Of a stretch of 64,000 nt of DNA, positions 53,993 to 63,344 are shown one piece after another (position 1 is the first letter of the stretch; each line of letters begins with the position of its first letter). The position numbers and the translations under genes are program-made. Under the pieces are notes generated by a model that had not been told where the DNA came from, did no database searches, and was given only the letters and a program-made list of their open reading frames with translations. This DNA is from Phenylobacterium sp. (GTDB lineage: Bacteria > Pseudomonadota > Alphaproteobacteria > Caulobacterales > Caulobacteraceae): NCBI RefSeq assembly GCF_030693405.1, contig NZ_JAUYAW010000047.1, forward strand, positions 1 to 64,000, written 5' to 3'.

Positions 53993-54487
53993 TCAGGCCT
54001 GGCCGATGTCCTTCAGCTTCGCCTGCAGGGACATCTTGTCAATCGAGGCGAGCGGAAGGTTCACGAACAGGCGAATGCGGTTCCCCAGCAGCCGGGCGGC
54101 TTCGGCGAAGGCGGCTGCGATTTCAGCCTCGGTCCCTTCCACAGCGGCGGGGTCTTCGACGCCCCAATGGGCTGAAATGGGCTGGCCCGGCCAGATGGGG
54201 CAGACCTCGCCGGCGGCGTTGTCACAGACGGTGAAAATGAAATCGAGCCGGGGCGCGTCTGGGGTGGCGAACTCGTCCCAGCTTTTGGATCGAAAGTCCT
54301 CCAGGCCAAATCCGCGGGCCTCAATGATCGGCCGGACATGGGGGTTCACCCGGCCCGTGGGCATGGAGCCCGCGGAAAAGGCCTTGAACCGCCCCGCCCC
54401 TTCCTTGTTCAGGATCGCTTCGGAGATCACCGAGCGTGCGGAATTGCCGGTGCAGAGAAACAGGACGTTGTAGGTCTTCTCAGTCAT
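53993..54487 (-). CDS. arsC: Arsenate reductase, thioredoxin-coupled low-MW-phosphatase type
   Basis: Reduces arsenate to arsenite. The 164-residue protein has the phosphatase loop FLCTGNSARS with Cys12, and the second and third redox cysteines at Cys88 and Cys96 in TVCDNAAGEVCPIWP, as in ArsC of the Staphylococcus/Bacillus class. It is divergent from arsH, with a shared 96-base promoter gap. No arsR or arsenite pump gene lies in the window. Confidence 0.93.
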   Translation of the reverse strand: MTEKTYNVLFLCTGNSARSVISEAILNKEGAGRFKAFSAGSMPTGRVNPHVRPIIEARGFGLEDFRSKSWDEFATPDAPRLDFIFTVCDNAAGEVCPIWPGQPISAHWGVEDPAAVEGTEAEIAAAFAEAARLLGNRIRLFVNLPLASIDKMSLQAKLKDIGQA

Positions 54488-54583
54488 GCGCGCGGTCCCG
54501 TAGCCAAGGTTGGTTTCGATGGTTCCGGGATATAGGAAATTTCACGCGCTTTGAAGCCGCCAGTTCCGTTCTCTTGAGGCCCG

Positions 54584-55324
54584 ATGTCTGATCTTCCCGC
54601 CCTTCAGTCACAGTTTCTTCCGCCCCCGCAGATCGAGCAGCTGGAGCCTGGGCGGCGGGCCTCCCATCCGCCGCGCATCCTGCTGCTCTATGGCTCGCTG
54701 AGAGAGCGCTCCTACAGCCGTCTGGCCACTGAAGAGGCCGCGCGCATCCTGCAGCGACTGGGCGCCGAGACCCGGACCTTCGATCCTGCCGGCCTGCCCC
54801 TTCCCGACTCCGTCTCCCCCGACCATCCGAAGGTCCAGGAACTGCGCGCCCTGTCCCTGTGGTCTGAGGGCCAGGTGTGGTGCAGCCCTGAGCGGCACGG
54901 GACCATTACCGGGATCATGAAGGCGCAGATCGACTGGATTCCGCTGGAGGTCGGCAGCGTCAGGCCCACCCAGGGCCGCACCCTTGCGGTCATGCAGGTC
55001 AGCGGCGGGTCGCAGTCGTTCAACGCGGTCAACGCGCTGCGCCTGCTGGGACGGTGGATGCGGATGATCACCATCCCCAACCAGTCGTCCGTCGCCAAGG
55101 CCTATGAGGAGTTCGACGAGGCCGGCCGGATGAAGCCCTCGCCCTATTACGACCGGATCGTCGATGTGATGGAGGAGCTGATGAAGTTCACCCTGCTGAC
55201 CCGCGACCGGGCCGACTATCTGGTGGATCGCTACAGCGAGCGGAAGGCTGAAGGTCGTGAGACGGCCGGCCAGCAGCTTGGGGCCGGCGCCATGTCGCAT
55301 GGGGCGACGCCAGCCAGCCCTTGA
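54584..55324 (+). CDS. arsH: ArsH, NADPH-dependent FMN oxidoreductase
   Basis: Flavoprotein that oxidises trivalent organoarsenicals and can reduce quinones or metals. The 246-residue protein has [24 protein letters not shown] (flavodoxin-like FMN loop, in separate elements), [20 protein letters not shown] and the ArsH-specific [15 protein letters not shown]. Length and motifs match ArsH well. It is divergent from arsC. GAGG lies 4 bases before the ATG. Confidence 0.94.
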   Translation: MSDLPALQSQFLPPPQIEQLEPGRRASHPPRILLLYGSLRERSYSRLATEEAARILQRLGAETRTFDPAGLPLPDSVSPDHPKVQELRALSLWSEGQVWCSPERHGTITGIMKAQIDWIPLEVGSVRPTQGRTLAVMQVSGGSQSFNAVNALRLLGRWMRMITIPNQSSVAKAYEEFDEAGRMKPSPYYDRIVDVMEELMKFTLLTRDRADYLVDRYSERKAEGRETAGQQLGAGAMSHGATPASP

Positions 55325-55340
55325 GTTCGCCCGGCTCGTC

Positions 55341-57320
55341 CTAGGACTGCGGGCTAAGCGCGACGTTCATCGCCTCGACCAGACGCGCGACCTCGATGGG
55401 TTTGGCCACCACCTGGTCCATGCCTGAGGCCACATATTCGGCCACCTGATGGCTGAGCGCATTGGCCGTCAGGGCGATGATCGGCGTGCGGGACAGGCCC
55501 AGACGCGCCTCCTCCGTGCGGATCAGTCGGGTCGCCTCGATCCCGTCCATGACCGGCATCTGGGCGTCCATCAGGATCAGGTCCCATGGCTCCTGCCGCC
55601 AGGCCTCCAGGGCCTGAGCGCCATCTCCGACGAAGCGCGGCTGTACGCCCAGCTGGCCGAGCAGCGTGCTCAGCACCAGCTGATTGACCTGATTGTCTTC
55701 CGCCGCCAGGACCCGCAGGGTCTCACCGAGGGCCTCAGGGGCGGCCTTGCGCGCCTGGCGCTGCGAAACGATTGCGTCGGCTGACCCCCTGGCCAACGGC
55801 AGGGTGACCACAAAGGTCGAGCCGACCCCAGGCTCGCTCGACAGCGATAGTTCGCCCGACATCAGCCGGACCAGCTCCCGGCAGATGCTCAGGCCCAGGC
55901 CCGTGCCGCCGAAATGACGTGTGGTCGAGCTGTCGGCCTGGACGAAGGAGTCGAAGATCAGCGCCTGACGGTCCTTGGCGATTCCGACACCCGTGTCGGC
56001 GACGCTGGCGACCAGGCCGGCTGGCCCGTAGTCCAGGCCGATGACAACCTTGCCGCTGGCGGTGAACTTCAGCGCGTTGGACACCAGATTGGACAGCACC
56101 TGGCGCACGCGCCCGGGGTCGCCGCGCAATGGGCCGGCGACGGCCGGCGTCGCCTCGACCCGCAGGGCTAGACCCTTGGCGGCGGCGAGAGAGGCGAAGG
56201 TTTCCCGGACCCCGTTGGCCAGCACCGCCGGATCGAAGTCGATCTCTTCCAGCTCAACCTTGCCGGCATTGATCTTGGAGAGATCGAGCACGTCATTGAC
56301 GATGGCGAGCAGGCTCTCACTGGATCGGCAGATGACCTCAAGTCGCTTGCGCTGCTCGGCCGGGAGGTCATCGCGGGCCATGGCCTGGGCCATGCCGTAG
56401 ATGCCGTTCAACGGGGTGCGGATCTCGTGGCTGACCGTCGCGAGGAACAGGCTCTTGGCCTCGTTGGCGGACTCCGCGGCCTGGCGCGCCTCGATCAGCT
56501 CCAGTTCGTTGCGCTTTTCCTGGTCCATGTTGCGCACCGCGCCGACCGCGCCGATCACCTCGCCGACCTCGTCGCGGACGGCTTCAGCGACGCTCTCGAC
56601 CCAGCGCATACCGCCATCCTGGCGGACATGCCGATGGACAATATGGAGCGGCGGCCCGCCGGCCAGATGCTGGTCCCAGGCGGCCATGGCCCCGGGCAGA
56701 TCCTCCGGATGGACGGGCGCCCAGAGCTGCGCCATAGCCGTGTCGTAATCGACCACATCGCGGCGCTGCTGCTCGCTGACCGCTTCGCGGCGGACATGGT
56801 CCAGTTCCCAGACGCGAATCCTGGCGATGCGCATAGCCGCCCTGAGCCGCCGCTCGGAGCGGGCGGAGTCCTCAAGGGCGGCGGCCAGTTCATTGGCCAT
56901 CTTCACCCGGGCGTAGTCGTCGCCCAGAAGGGAGGCCAGGGACTGAAAGTGACGCACCGTCCGATCGACGCGGGGGCGGGCCTGTCCATCGATGGCGATC
57001 AGGGCGCCCAGGACCTTGCCGTCGCTGAGGATCGGGACGCCAAGGAAGGCCGTCATATCCGGGCCCGCAGCGAGGTTCAGCGTCCTCGCCTGGGGATCGG
57101 TCTCGAAATCCTCGATCCAGAGGGGCGCGGCCGTGGCGATGACATGCCGGCTGGGAAAGCGCCTGTTGGTGTCGCCCTTGAAGGGTTGGGTGCGGGAATG
57201 GCGGCGGCCCTCACGCCAGACCACATCGGCGCCCAGGCCCCCATAGACCGCATGGGCGAGCCTGACCACGCGCTCAGCGGTGGATCGCACCGCCTCTAGC
57301 GGAACGGAAGGATGGACCAC
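55341..57320 (-). CDS. Hybrid histidine kinase: GAF-PAS-HisKA-HATPase-receiver
   Basis: A soluble 659-residue sensor kinase. An N-terminal GAF domain (about 10-140), a PAS-like domain (about 160-270: WAPVHPEDLPGAMAAW), HisKA with His298 in SHEIRTPLNG, HATPase (NLVSNALKF, DTGVGIAKD, GGTGLGLSI) and a receiver with Asp585 in LMDAQMPVMDG. It lacks membrane segments and an output domain, so phosphate would go to an Hpt such as the one at 38610. The start is GTG with GAGGG upstream. Confidence 0.92.
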   Translation of the reverse strand: MVHPSVPLEAVRSTAERVVRLAHAVYGGLGADVVWREGRRHSRTQPFKGDTNRRFPSRHVIATAAPLWIEDFETDPQARTLNLAAGPDMTAFLGVPILSDGKVLGALIAIDGQARPRVDRTVRHFQSLASLLGDDYARVKMANELAAALEDSARSERRLRAAMRIARIRVWELDHVRREAVSEQQRRDVVDYDTAMAQLWAPVHPEDLPGAMAAWDQHLAGGPPLHIVHRHVRQDGGMRWVESVAEAVRDEVGEVIGAVGAVRNMDQEKRNELELIEARQAAESANEAKSLFLATVSHEIRTPLNGIYGMAQAMARDDLPAEQRKRLEVICRSSESLLAIVNDVLDLSKINAGKVELEEIDFDPAVLANGVRETFASLAAAKGLALRVEATPAVAGPLRGDPGRVRQVLSNLVSNALKFTASGKVVIGLDYGPAGLVASVADTGVGIAKDRQALIFDSFVQADSSTTRHFGGTGLGLSICRELVRLMSGELSLSSEPGVGSTFVVTLPLARGSADAIVSQRQARKAAPEALGETLRVLAAEDNQVNQLVLSTLLGQLGVQPRFVGDGAQALEAWRQEPWDLILMDAQMPVMDGIEATRLIRTEEARLGLSRTPIIALTANALSHQVAEYVASGMDQVVAKPIEVARLVEAMNVALSPQS

Positions 57321-57397
57321 GCGCCGCCCTCAACTGTGATTTCAGACCCGCATCCTAACGGTCGGGGAATTAATCCCTCCCGCCCAAGGCGGCGCTC

Positions 57398-57424
57398 CAG
57401 GGTGCGGCGGGACGCCGCACCCTG
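57398..57424. terminator. Perfect 12-pair hairpin between two leftward genes
   Basis: CAGGGTGCGGCG and its exact complement around GGA. It lies 14 bases beyond the SDR stop and upstream of the hybrid kinase start. There is no T-tract on either strand; it may block read-through or protect the SDR mRNA 3' end. Confidence 0.5.
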
Positions 57425-57437
57425 CACAACATGGGTA

Positions 57438-58208
57438 TCAGAAATTCACCCGGCTGGAGATGGCGCCGTCCACCAGCATGTTGATACCCGTGGTGAAGGC
57501 CGACCGGGGGCTGGCCAGGAAGACGGTGGCGGCGGCGACCTCCTCTGGCGTCGCCATGCGGCCAGTGGGGTTGCGCTTGATCATGGCCTCGAAGAAGCCG
57601 GGGGCATTGGCCTTCACATTGCCCCACACGCCGCCCTCGAAGAACACGGTGCCCGGCGACACTACATTGCAGCGCACGCCCTTGGCCGCGCCTTCCTTGG
57701 CCACGCCCTTGGCATAGTGGATGAGGGCGGCCTTCATGGCGCCATAGGCCGAGGGGCCGCTGGCTTCAGCGGCCGACACTGATGAGGTGATGATGAAGGC
57801 CGCGTCGCCGCCTGCTGCGGCAGCCTTCTCCAGATGGGGTTTGGCTGCCTGATAGGTGCGGACCGCGCCCAGCATGTCGATCTCGAACATGGACCGCCAG
57901 TCGGCCTCCGAGCCGCCATTGACCAGGGCGCTGGCGTTGGAGATCAGGATGTCGAGACCGCCCAGCGCCTGGGCGGCGTCTTCCACAAAGCCGGTGATGG
58001 CCGGGCCATCGGCGATATCCACCGCCCGGCCCCAGGCCTTGACGCCCTTGGCCTCCAGGGCATTGACCGCCGCGTCGACACCGTCCTGGCCCCGGGCGCA
58101 GACCGCCACATCGCAGCCTTCGTCGGCCAGGAGTTCGGCGATCGACCAGCCGATGCCACGGCTGGCGCCGGTGACCACGGCCTTCTTGCCCTTCAACTGC
58201 AGATCCAT
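57438..58208 (-). CDS. Short-chain dehydrogenase/reductase
   Basis: A 256-residue classical SDR: VVTGASRGIGWSIAELL at the N-terminus, LISNASALV in place of NNAG, the catalytic YGAMK, and the C-terminal FTTGINMLVDGAISSRVNF. It uses NAD(P) for alcohol/ketone interconversion; relatives are annotated as 3-oxoacyl-ACP reductase-like. GGAG lies 7 bases before ATG 58208; a much longer open frame upstream is antisense to the beta-helix gene and not real. Confidence 0.92.
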   Translation of the reverse strand: MDLQLKGKKAVVTGASRGIGWSIAELLADEGCDVAVCARGQDGVDAAVNALEAKGVKAWGRAVDIADGPAITGFVEDAAQALGGLDILISNASALVNGGSEADWRSMFEIDMLGAVRTYQAAKPHLEKAAAAGGDAAFIITSSVSAAEASGPSAYGAMKAALIHYAKGVAKEGAAKGVRCNVVSPGTVFFEGGVWGNVKANAPGFFEAMIKRNPTGRMATPEEVAAATVFLASPRSAFTTGINMLVDGAISSRVNF

Positions 58209-58397
58209 TGTCGTCTCCTGTCCCGGTTTGCTTTGGCCGACAGTTACCACGGGCCAAGGGCCGCCGATCAAGGGCCGGTCGGCGCAGGCTGACGGATTCC
58301 TGATCAATGTTCTCTTTGCCGTTGCGCCCCTGGCCGGCGGCCGCCAAGCTGGGGACCAAGCCCGCCGTCCAGAGCTGGCTCCTTTGGGAGGATGACC

Positions 58398-59597
58398 ATG
58401 CGAAGCTTCGCGCTCGCCCTGTGCGCCTTTGCGCTCGCCAGCCCGGCCTACGCCAAGACCATTTCCGTGGCGCCGGGCGCCGACGTCCAGGAAGCCCTGC
58501 AACTGGCCCTGCTCGACGCCCAGCCCGGCGACGTGGTCGAACTGGCCGCCGGCCGCTTCGAGCTCACCGATGGCCTTTCCCTGGACGTGGACGGCGTGAC
58601 CATCAAGGGCGCCGGGCCAGACGCCACCATCCTGTCCTTTGACGGCCAGCAGGGCGGCGCCGAGGGGCTGCTGATCACCTCCGACAGGGTGACGGTGCGG
58701 GACTTCGCGGTGGAGAACTCCAAGGGCGACGGGGTCAAGTCCAAGGACGCCGACCAGATCAGCATGATCAATCTGCGGGTTGAATGGACCGGCGGACCCA
58801 AGGCCACCAACGGCGCCTATGGCGTGTATCCGGTGGGGTCCACCAATGTTCTGATCGACGGCGTGACGGTGCGCGGCGCCTCGGACGCCGGGGTCTATGT
58901 GGGCCAGTCGAAGAACATCATCGTCCGCAACAGCCTGGCTGAGTTCAACGTGGCCGGCATCGAGATCGAGAACTCCAGCAACGCCGACGTCTATGGCAAC
59001 ACCGTCACCCACAACACCGGCGGCATCCTGGTCTTCGACCTGCCCAACCTGCCGGTGATGGGCGGCCATTCGACCCGGGTGTTCGACAACAGGATCGTCA
59101 ACAACGACACGCCGAACTTCGCGCCGGAGGGCAACATCGTCGCCAGCGTGCCGGTGGGCGCCGGCGTGATGATCATGGCCAACCGCAACGTCCACGTGTT
59201 CGACAACGAGATCGACGGCAACCAGACCGCCGCCATCATGCTGGTGGGCTATACCCAGGCCTTCGACGATGCGACCTACAACCCCATCCCCCGCGAGGTG
59301 GTGGTGCGCGACAACAGGATCGGCCGCAACGGCTGGGCGCCAGCCTTCCCCGGGGGCGCGCAACTAGCCGCCGCGGTGGGCGGAACCTTGCCGCCGGTGC
59401 TGTGGGACGGGGTGGCGCCAGACGGCGGTCCCCAGGCCATGCGGATTACCGATGGACCGGTGCTGAACCTCAACCTGCCCAAGGCCGGGGCCATGGATCA
59501 GGCCAATCCTTCGGTCACCCCAACCCTGGAGCGGGGCGAGATCACTGAACCGGCGGCCGTGGTCCTGCCCGAAGCCCAGGCCGCGCTCGCCTCATGA
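58398..59597 (+). CDS. Secreted parallel beta-helix repeat protein (TIGR03805-like)
   Basis: A 399-residue exported protein with signal peptide MRSFALALCAFALASPAYA. The body is a right-handed beta-helix of repeated turns such as NVLIDGVTVRGASDAGVYVG, NIIVRNSLAEFNVAGIEIEN and VHVFDNEIDGNQTAAIML. From memory it fits the TIGR03805 family, known only as one half of a two-gene pair with the haem protein family TIGR03806, and that partner is indeed next. GGAGG abuts ATG 58392 but is 6 bases from ATG 58398, which I use. The function is unknown; beta-helices of this type can bind polysaccharides or assist metal-site assembly. Confidence 0.88.
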   Translation: MRSFALALCAFALASPAYAKTISVAPGADVQEALQLALLDAQPGDVVELAAGRFELTDGLSLDVDGVTIKGAGPDATILSFDGQQGGAEGLLITSDRVTVRDFAVENSKGDGVKSKDADQISMINLRVEWTGGPKATNGAYGVYPVGSTNVLIDGVTVRGASDAGVYVGQSKNIIVRNSLAEFNVAGIEIENSSNADVYGNTVTHNTGGILVFDLPNLPVMGGHSTRVFDNRIVNNDTPNFAPEGNIVASVPVGAGVMIMANRNVHVFDNEIDGNQTAAIMLVGYTQAFDDATYNPIPREVVVRDNRIGRNGWAPAFPGGAQLAAAVGGTLPPVLWDGVAPDGGPQAMRITDGPVLNLNLPKAGAMDQANPSVTPTLERGEITEPAAVVLPEAQAALAS

Positions 59598-60655
59598 GGC
59601 GAGGCCTCGTCGTCCTGCTCGGCCTGGCCGCCCTGGCCCTGAGCGGGGCTGCGGAGGCCCCTGCCCCTGTGCGCCTGGACGTGGTGTTGGCGCAGACGCC
59701 GGCCCCGCGGCTGTCCGACTACGGCCTGTTCCAGGACGCGGCGGCGCGGACGCCGAGCCCGGGGGTCACGCCCTATGACCTGAACACCCCGCTGTTCAGC
59801 GACTATGCCACCAAGCACCGGTTCATCTTCACCCCAGATGGCCAGAGCGCGGCCTATCATCCTGATGGACCTCTAGAATTTCCGGTGGGTACGGTGCTGG
59901 TCAAGACCTTCGCCTTCGCCCCGGACATGCGTGCGCCGCAGGTGGGCGAGCGCCATGTCGAGACGCGGCTGCTGATCCGCAAGGCTGAGGGCTGGACGGC
60001 GCTGGCCTATGTCTGGAACGCCGAGCAGACCGAGGCCGTCCTCAAGCGCACCGGCGCGCGGCTGGAAGTGGCCTTCATCGATCCTGCGGGCGCGCCGCAG
60101 GCGATCAGCTACCTCGTGCCCAACCAGAACCAGTGCAAGACCTGCCATTCGGCCGAAGGCGAGCTGGTTCCCATCGGCCCCAAGGCGCGCAATCTCAATC
60201 GGGACCTGGACTATGGCCACCGGACGGAAAACCAGCTGGTCGCCTGGCGCCGGCTGGGGCATCTGAGCGGCGGACCCGACCCCGCCGCAGCGCCGAGGAC
60301 CGCCGTCTGGGATGATCTGTCCGAACCGCTGGAGTCCCGCGCCCGGGCCTATCTCGACGCCAACTGCGCCCATTGTCACAACCCGGGGGGCATGGCCTCC
60401 ACCAGCGGTCTGTTCCTGGGTGTGGAGGAGTCGCGCCCCGCCCATCTGGGGATCGGCAAGGCCCCGGTGGCCGCCGGTCGTGGCTCAGGCGGGCTCGCTG
60501 TCTCCATCGCGCCTGGCGATCCCGAGCGCTCGATCATGGTCTATCGCATGGGCTCCAATGATCCCGCCGTGATGATGCCGGAGCTTGGCCGCACGCTCGT
60601 TCATGCCGAGGGGGTGGCCCTGGTAGCCGACTATATCGAGCGCCTCGCCCCCTAA
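59594..60655 (+). CDS. Secreted diheme cytochrome c-type protein (TIGR03806 / SO2930-like)
   Basis: A 353-residue exported protein (signal to about residue 20) with two haem-binding motifs, CKTCH (181-185) and CAHCH (258-262). The N-terminal half (YDLNTPLFSDYATKHRFIF, then FPVGTVLVKTFAF) is a beta-rich domain special to this family. Its ATG overlaps the beta-helix stop by 4 bases, so the two are translationally coupled and probably form a complex or pathway outside the cytoplasm. It is likely an electron carrier or peroxidase-like enzyme; the biological role is not established. Confidence 0.88.
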   Translation: MRRGLVVLLGLAALALSGAAEAPAPVRLDVVLAQTPAPRLSDYGLFQDAAARTPSPGVTPYDLNTPLFSDYATKHRFIFTPDGQSAAYHPDGPLEFPVGTVLVKTFAFAPDMRAPQVGERHVETRLLIRKAEGWTALAYVWNAEQTEAVLKRTGARLEVAFIDPAGAPQAISYLVPNQNQCKTCHSAEGELVPIGPKARNLNRDLDYGHRTENQLVAWRRLGHLSGGPDPAAAPRTAVWDDLSEPLESRARAYLDANCAHCHNPGGMASTSGLFLGVEESRPAHLGIGKAPVAAGRGSGGLAVSIAPGDPERSIMVYRMGSNDPAVMMPELGRTLVHAEGVALVADYIERLAP

Positions 60656-60669
60656 AGCCTCTAGGTCTT

Positions 60670-60716
60670 GAGCGCGTTTCGTTCCGATAACCGTTCCCAC
60701 TTATCGAAACGCGCTC
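60670..60716. repeat. Intergenic palindromic element
   Basis: Perfect 12-base arms GAGCGCGTTTCG and CGAAACGCGCTC, with a second nested GATAA/TTATC pair and CTAG tetramers at both outer edges. It lies between convergent genes; its last base is the first base of the ABC ATPase stop codon. It resembles the dispersed palindromes found widely between genes of Caulobacterales and rhizobia; it could also terminate both transcripts. Confidence 0.6.
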
Positions 60717-61489
60717 TAGCTCCAGCGGCCGAGGATATCGACGCTCAGGCCCTGCTCGGTCGTGCGCAGACGCGCGTCGATGCCGTAGGCGGCGGCGAGC
60801 ACTTCGGGGGTCATAGCCTTCGCCGGCGGCCCGTCCGCCAGCACACGGCCGTGGCCCAGCACGAGAATCCGGTCGGCCAGCCGAGCGGCCAGGGTCAGGT
60901 CGTGGAGGGTGAGCAGCACGCCGGCCCCCTCCCCCGCCAGACGGCGGAACAGGTCGCCCGCCTCCAGGGCGTGGCGCGGATCGAGCCCCGCATAGGGCTC
61001 ATCGGCCAGCAGCCATTCCGGCTCGCCGGCCAGGGCGCGGGCGATCAGGGCCCGGGCCCGTTCGCCGCCTGACAGGGTGGTGATGTCACGGGCCGCCAGG
61101 TCCTCGACCCGGGCGGCGGCCAGGGCGCGATCGACGGCGGCCTCATCCTCGCCCGAAAGTCCCCGGGCGCCCAGCCAGGGAAGCCGGCCCAGGCCGACCA
61201 CGGTGCGCACCTCCAACCCCCAGGCGATCTCCGGGATCTGGGGGATGAAGCCCAGGCGCCGGGCCCGGCGCCGCGGCGGCAGGTCGAGCAGGGGCGCCTC
61301 GTCCAGGAGAACCTCGCCCCCCACAGGTCGCGACAGGCCGGCCAGGGCGGCCAGCAGCGTCGACTTGCCGGCCCCGTTGGCGCCCAGAATGGCCGTCACC
61401 TGGCCGGGTTCGAACCGGGCGCTGACCTGGCTCAGCACCGTGTGGCCGCCCGCCAGGAGATGGAGCCCACGGGCCTCAAGCACGGTCAT
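60716..61489 (-). CDS. ABC transporter ATP-binding protein, BtuD/FecE type
   Basis: ATPase of a vitamin B12, haem or siderophore importer, 257 residues. Walker A is GANGAGKST, the signature LSGGERARALIARAL, Walker B WLLADEP, and the switch His lies in LTLHDLTLA. Its start overlaps the permease stop by 4 bases. It is the last gene of the four-gene leftward operon TonB receptor - binding protein - permease - ATPase; B12 is favoured by the organisation and receptor similarity but iron chelates are possible. Confidence 0.9.
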   Translation of the reverse strand: MTVLEARGLHLLAGGHTVLSQVSARFEPGQVTAILGANGAGKSTLLAALAGLSRPVGGEVLLDEAPLLDLPPRRRARRLGFIPQIPEIAWGLEVRTVVGLGRLPWLGARGLSGEDEAAVDRALAAARVEDLAARDITTLSGGERARALIARALAGEPEWLLADEPYAGLDPRHALEAGDLFRRLAGEGAGVLLTLHDLTLAARLADRILVLGHGRVLADGPPAKAMTPEVLAAAYGIDARLRTTEQGLSVDILGRWS

Positions 61490-62478
61490 GACAGCCTCCG
61501 GCGCTGAATGAGCAGCAGGCCGAGGAAGAAGGGACCGCCCAAGGCGGCCATGGCGACCCCGAGTCTGACCTCCGCCGCTGACGGGATCAGCCGCACCAGA
61601 ATGTCTCCGGCCAGGACGATCACCGCTCCGCCGAGCGCGCTGGGCAAGAGCAGGCCGGCTGGACGTGGCCCCAGGAAGGGCCTCAGGAGGTGGGGGGTCA
61701 CCAGGCCGACAAAACCGATCACGCCCGTGACCGCCACGCTGGCCCCGGCCGCCAGGCCGACGCCAAGGGCCAGCAGCAGGCGGGTGCACGACAGGCTGAT
61801 CCCCAGCGACTGGGCGCCGGTCTCACCCAGCGTCAGGGCGTCCAGCGCGCGGCCAGTGAACAGCAGCAGGACGAGCCCCGCCGCCACGAAGGGGGCCGAC
61901 ATCTGCAGGTCGGCGAAGCTGCGGTCGGTCAGCGAGCCCATCAGCCAGTTGACGATCTCGTTCACCGCCCAGGGGTTCGGGGCGAGGTTCAGGGCCAGGG
62001 CGACGCCGGCCCCGGCGACGATGTTCAGCACCACCCCGGCCAGGACGAAGGTCACCGTGCCGGGCGCCTGGCCCGTCAGCCCGATCAGGACAAGAACGCC
62101 GATCAGGGCGCCGGCCATGGCGCAAAGCGGCATCAGCCACGGCGCGCCCCCGAGGACAGGCGCATAGAAGCCGAAATAGAGGGAGATGACCGCACCTAAT
62201 GCAGCCATTGAGGAAACGCCCAGAACCCCCGGATCAGCCAGGGGATTTCTGGTATAGCCCTGAAGCGCCGCCCCCGACATGCCGAGCGCAGCGCCCACCA
62301 CAATGGCCAGCAGGGTGCGGGGAATGCGCAGCTCCAGGATGATCACCCAGCGGGGATCTGCGCCGGTCCAGGCGTTCAAAGGCACCCAGACCCGGCCGGC
62401 CATAAGGCTGGCGGCGGCCAGCAGGACCAGGGCCACGGCCAGGCCAGCGATGACGACCGGGGTTGAGATCCGCTTCAT
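61486..62478 (-). CDS. ABC transporter permease, FecCD/BtuC type
   Basis: A 330-residue inner-membrane protein with nine to ten helices. RIPRTLLAIVVGAALGMSGAALQG and NPLADPGVLGVSSMAALGAV are the FecCD signature, and GVIGFVGLVTPHLLRPFLGP is the loop contacting the ATPase. It is coupled by 4-base overlaps to both neighbours. It moves B12 or ferric chelates from the binding protein into the cytoplasm. Confidence 0.92.
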   Translation of the reverse strand: MKRISTPVVIAGLAVALVLLAAASLMAGRVWVPLNAWTGADPRWVIILELRIPRTLLAIVVGAALGMSGAALQGYTRNPLADPGVLGVSSMAALGAVISLYFGFYAPVLGGAPWLMPLCAMAGALIGVLVLIGLTGQAPGTVTFVLAGVVLNIVAGAGVALALNLAPNPWAVNEIVNWLMGSLTDRSFADLQMSAPFVAAGLVLLLFTGRALDALTLGETGAQSLGISLSCTRLLLALGVGLAAGASVAVTGVIGFVGLVTPHLLRPFLGPRPAGLLLPSALGGAVIVLAGDILVRLIPSAAEVRLGVAMAALGGPFFLGLLLIQRRRLS

Positions 62479-63344
62479 GCCGCCCCCAGCACATTGCGCC
62501 GCGCTTGGGCCAGGGCCTGGGCGGTCTCGATCAGCACCGGTCCGCCGCAATAGAGCAGCCGCTGGGGAAAAGCCTCGCGACGCATGGCGCCTGAGATGCG
62601 GTCGAGCGCCGGATGGCTCAGCACCCGGTCGGCCCAGGTGGGCGCGCCCGCCGCCGCCTGCCCGGCCAGCAGGACCTGGGGCGGGTCGGCGATGATCTGC
62701 TCCAGCCCGATATTGCCCCAACGGCCGAGGCCGTAACGGGCGGCGACGTTCACAAATCCGGTTCGGCGCAGCATCTCGTCGGTCAGGGTGCCGGCCCCGG
62801 CTGCGAAGCCGTTGGGCTGATAGACGATGGCGCTGAGCTTCGGCGCCCCCGGCGGCGGGACGGCGGCGGCCAGGGCCGCCTCGATCCTGGCGACCACCGC
62901 CTGGCCCCTGACCGGCTGGCCCACCAGACGGGCCACCTGGCGGATCTGCGCGAGGCTGGCGGCCACCGTCTGGGGCACGTCGAACATGGCCTGGGGGATG
63001 CCCAGCCGGCTGAGCGCATTGCGGGTCGCCACCGCCGAATGGTGGCTCATCAGCACCAGGTCGGGGCGCAGGGCGACCACCTCCTCGGCGGTCTCATAGG
63101 TGATGGGGATGTCCCGAGCCCGGCCCGCCAGGATCGAGGCTTCAGGGTCACGGGCATAGTGGGTCAGGGCGGCGATCTGGTGACGCTCAGCCACATGGAA
63201 CAGGATCACATCCAGGCAGGGGTTCAGCGAGACAACCCGCCGGGGTCGCCCTGAGGGGGCGGCGCCGGCGAGGCCGAGCGCGAGCCCGCCCACCGCCGCA
63301 CGGCGGGTGAGCTGGCCCGGGCCCGGTCTCACCGGCTCCGTCAT
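62475..63344 (-). CDS. ABC transporter substrate-binding protein, BtuF-like
   Basis: A 289-residue periplasmic binding protein. The N-terminus LTRRAAVGGLALGLAGAA looks like a twin-arginine signal. The mature part begins RRVVSLNPCLDVILF and contains IAALTHYARDP, ALRPDLVLMS and a helical backbone, the type III periplasmic fold used for B12 and siderophores. Its start shares one base with the receptor stop (TGATG), and its end overlaps the permease start. Confidence 0.87.
   Translation of the reverse strand: MTEPVRPGPGQLTRRAAVGGLALGLAGAAPSGRPRRVVSLNPCLDVILFHVAERHQIAALTHYARDPEASILAGRARDIPITYETAEEVVALRPDLVLMSHHSAVATRNALSRLGIPQAMFDVPQTVAASLAQIRQVARLVGQPVRGQAVVARIEAALAAAVPPPGAPKLSAIVYQPNGFAAGAGTLTDEMLRRTGFVNVAARYGLGRWGNIGLEQIIADPPQVLLAGQAAAGAPTWADRVLSHPALDRISGAMRREAFPQRLLYCGGPVLIETAQALAQARRNVLGAA

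Noticed and set aside
54488-54583. ArsR operator between arsC and arsH
   Set aside because: No convincing dyad was seen in the gap.
57438-59363. 641-codon leftward frame that would extend the SDR
   Set aside because: The extra 385 codons are antisense to the beta-helix gene; SDR homology and a good ribosome site begin at 58208.
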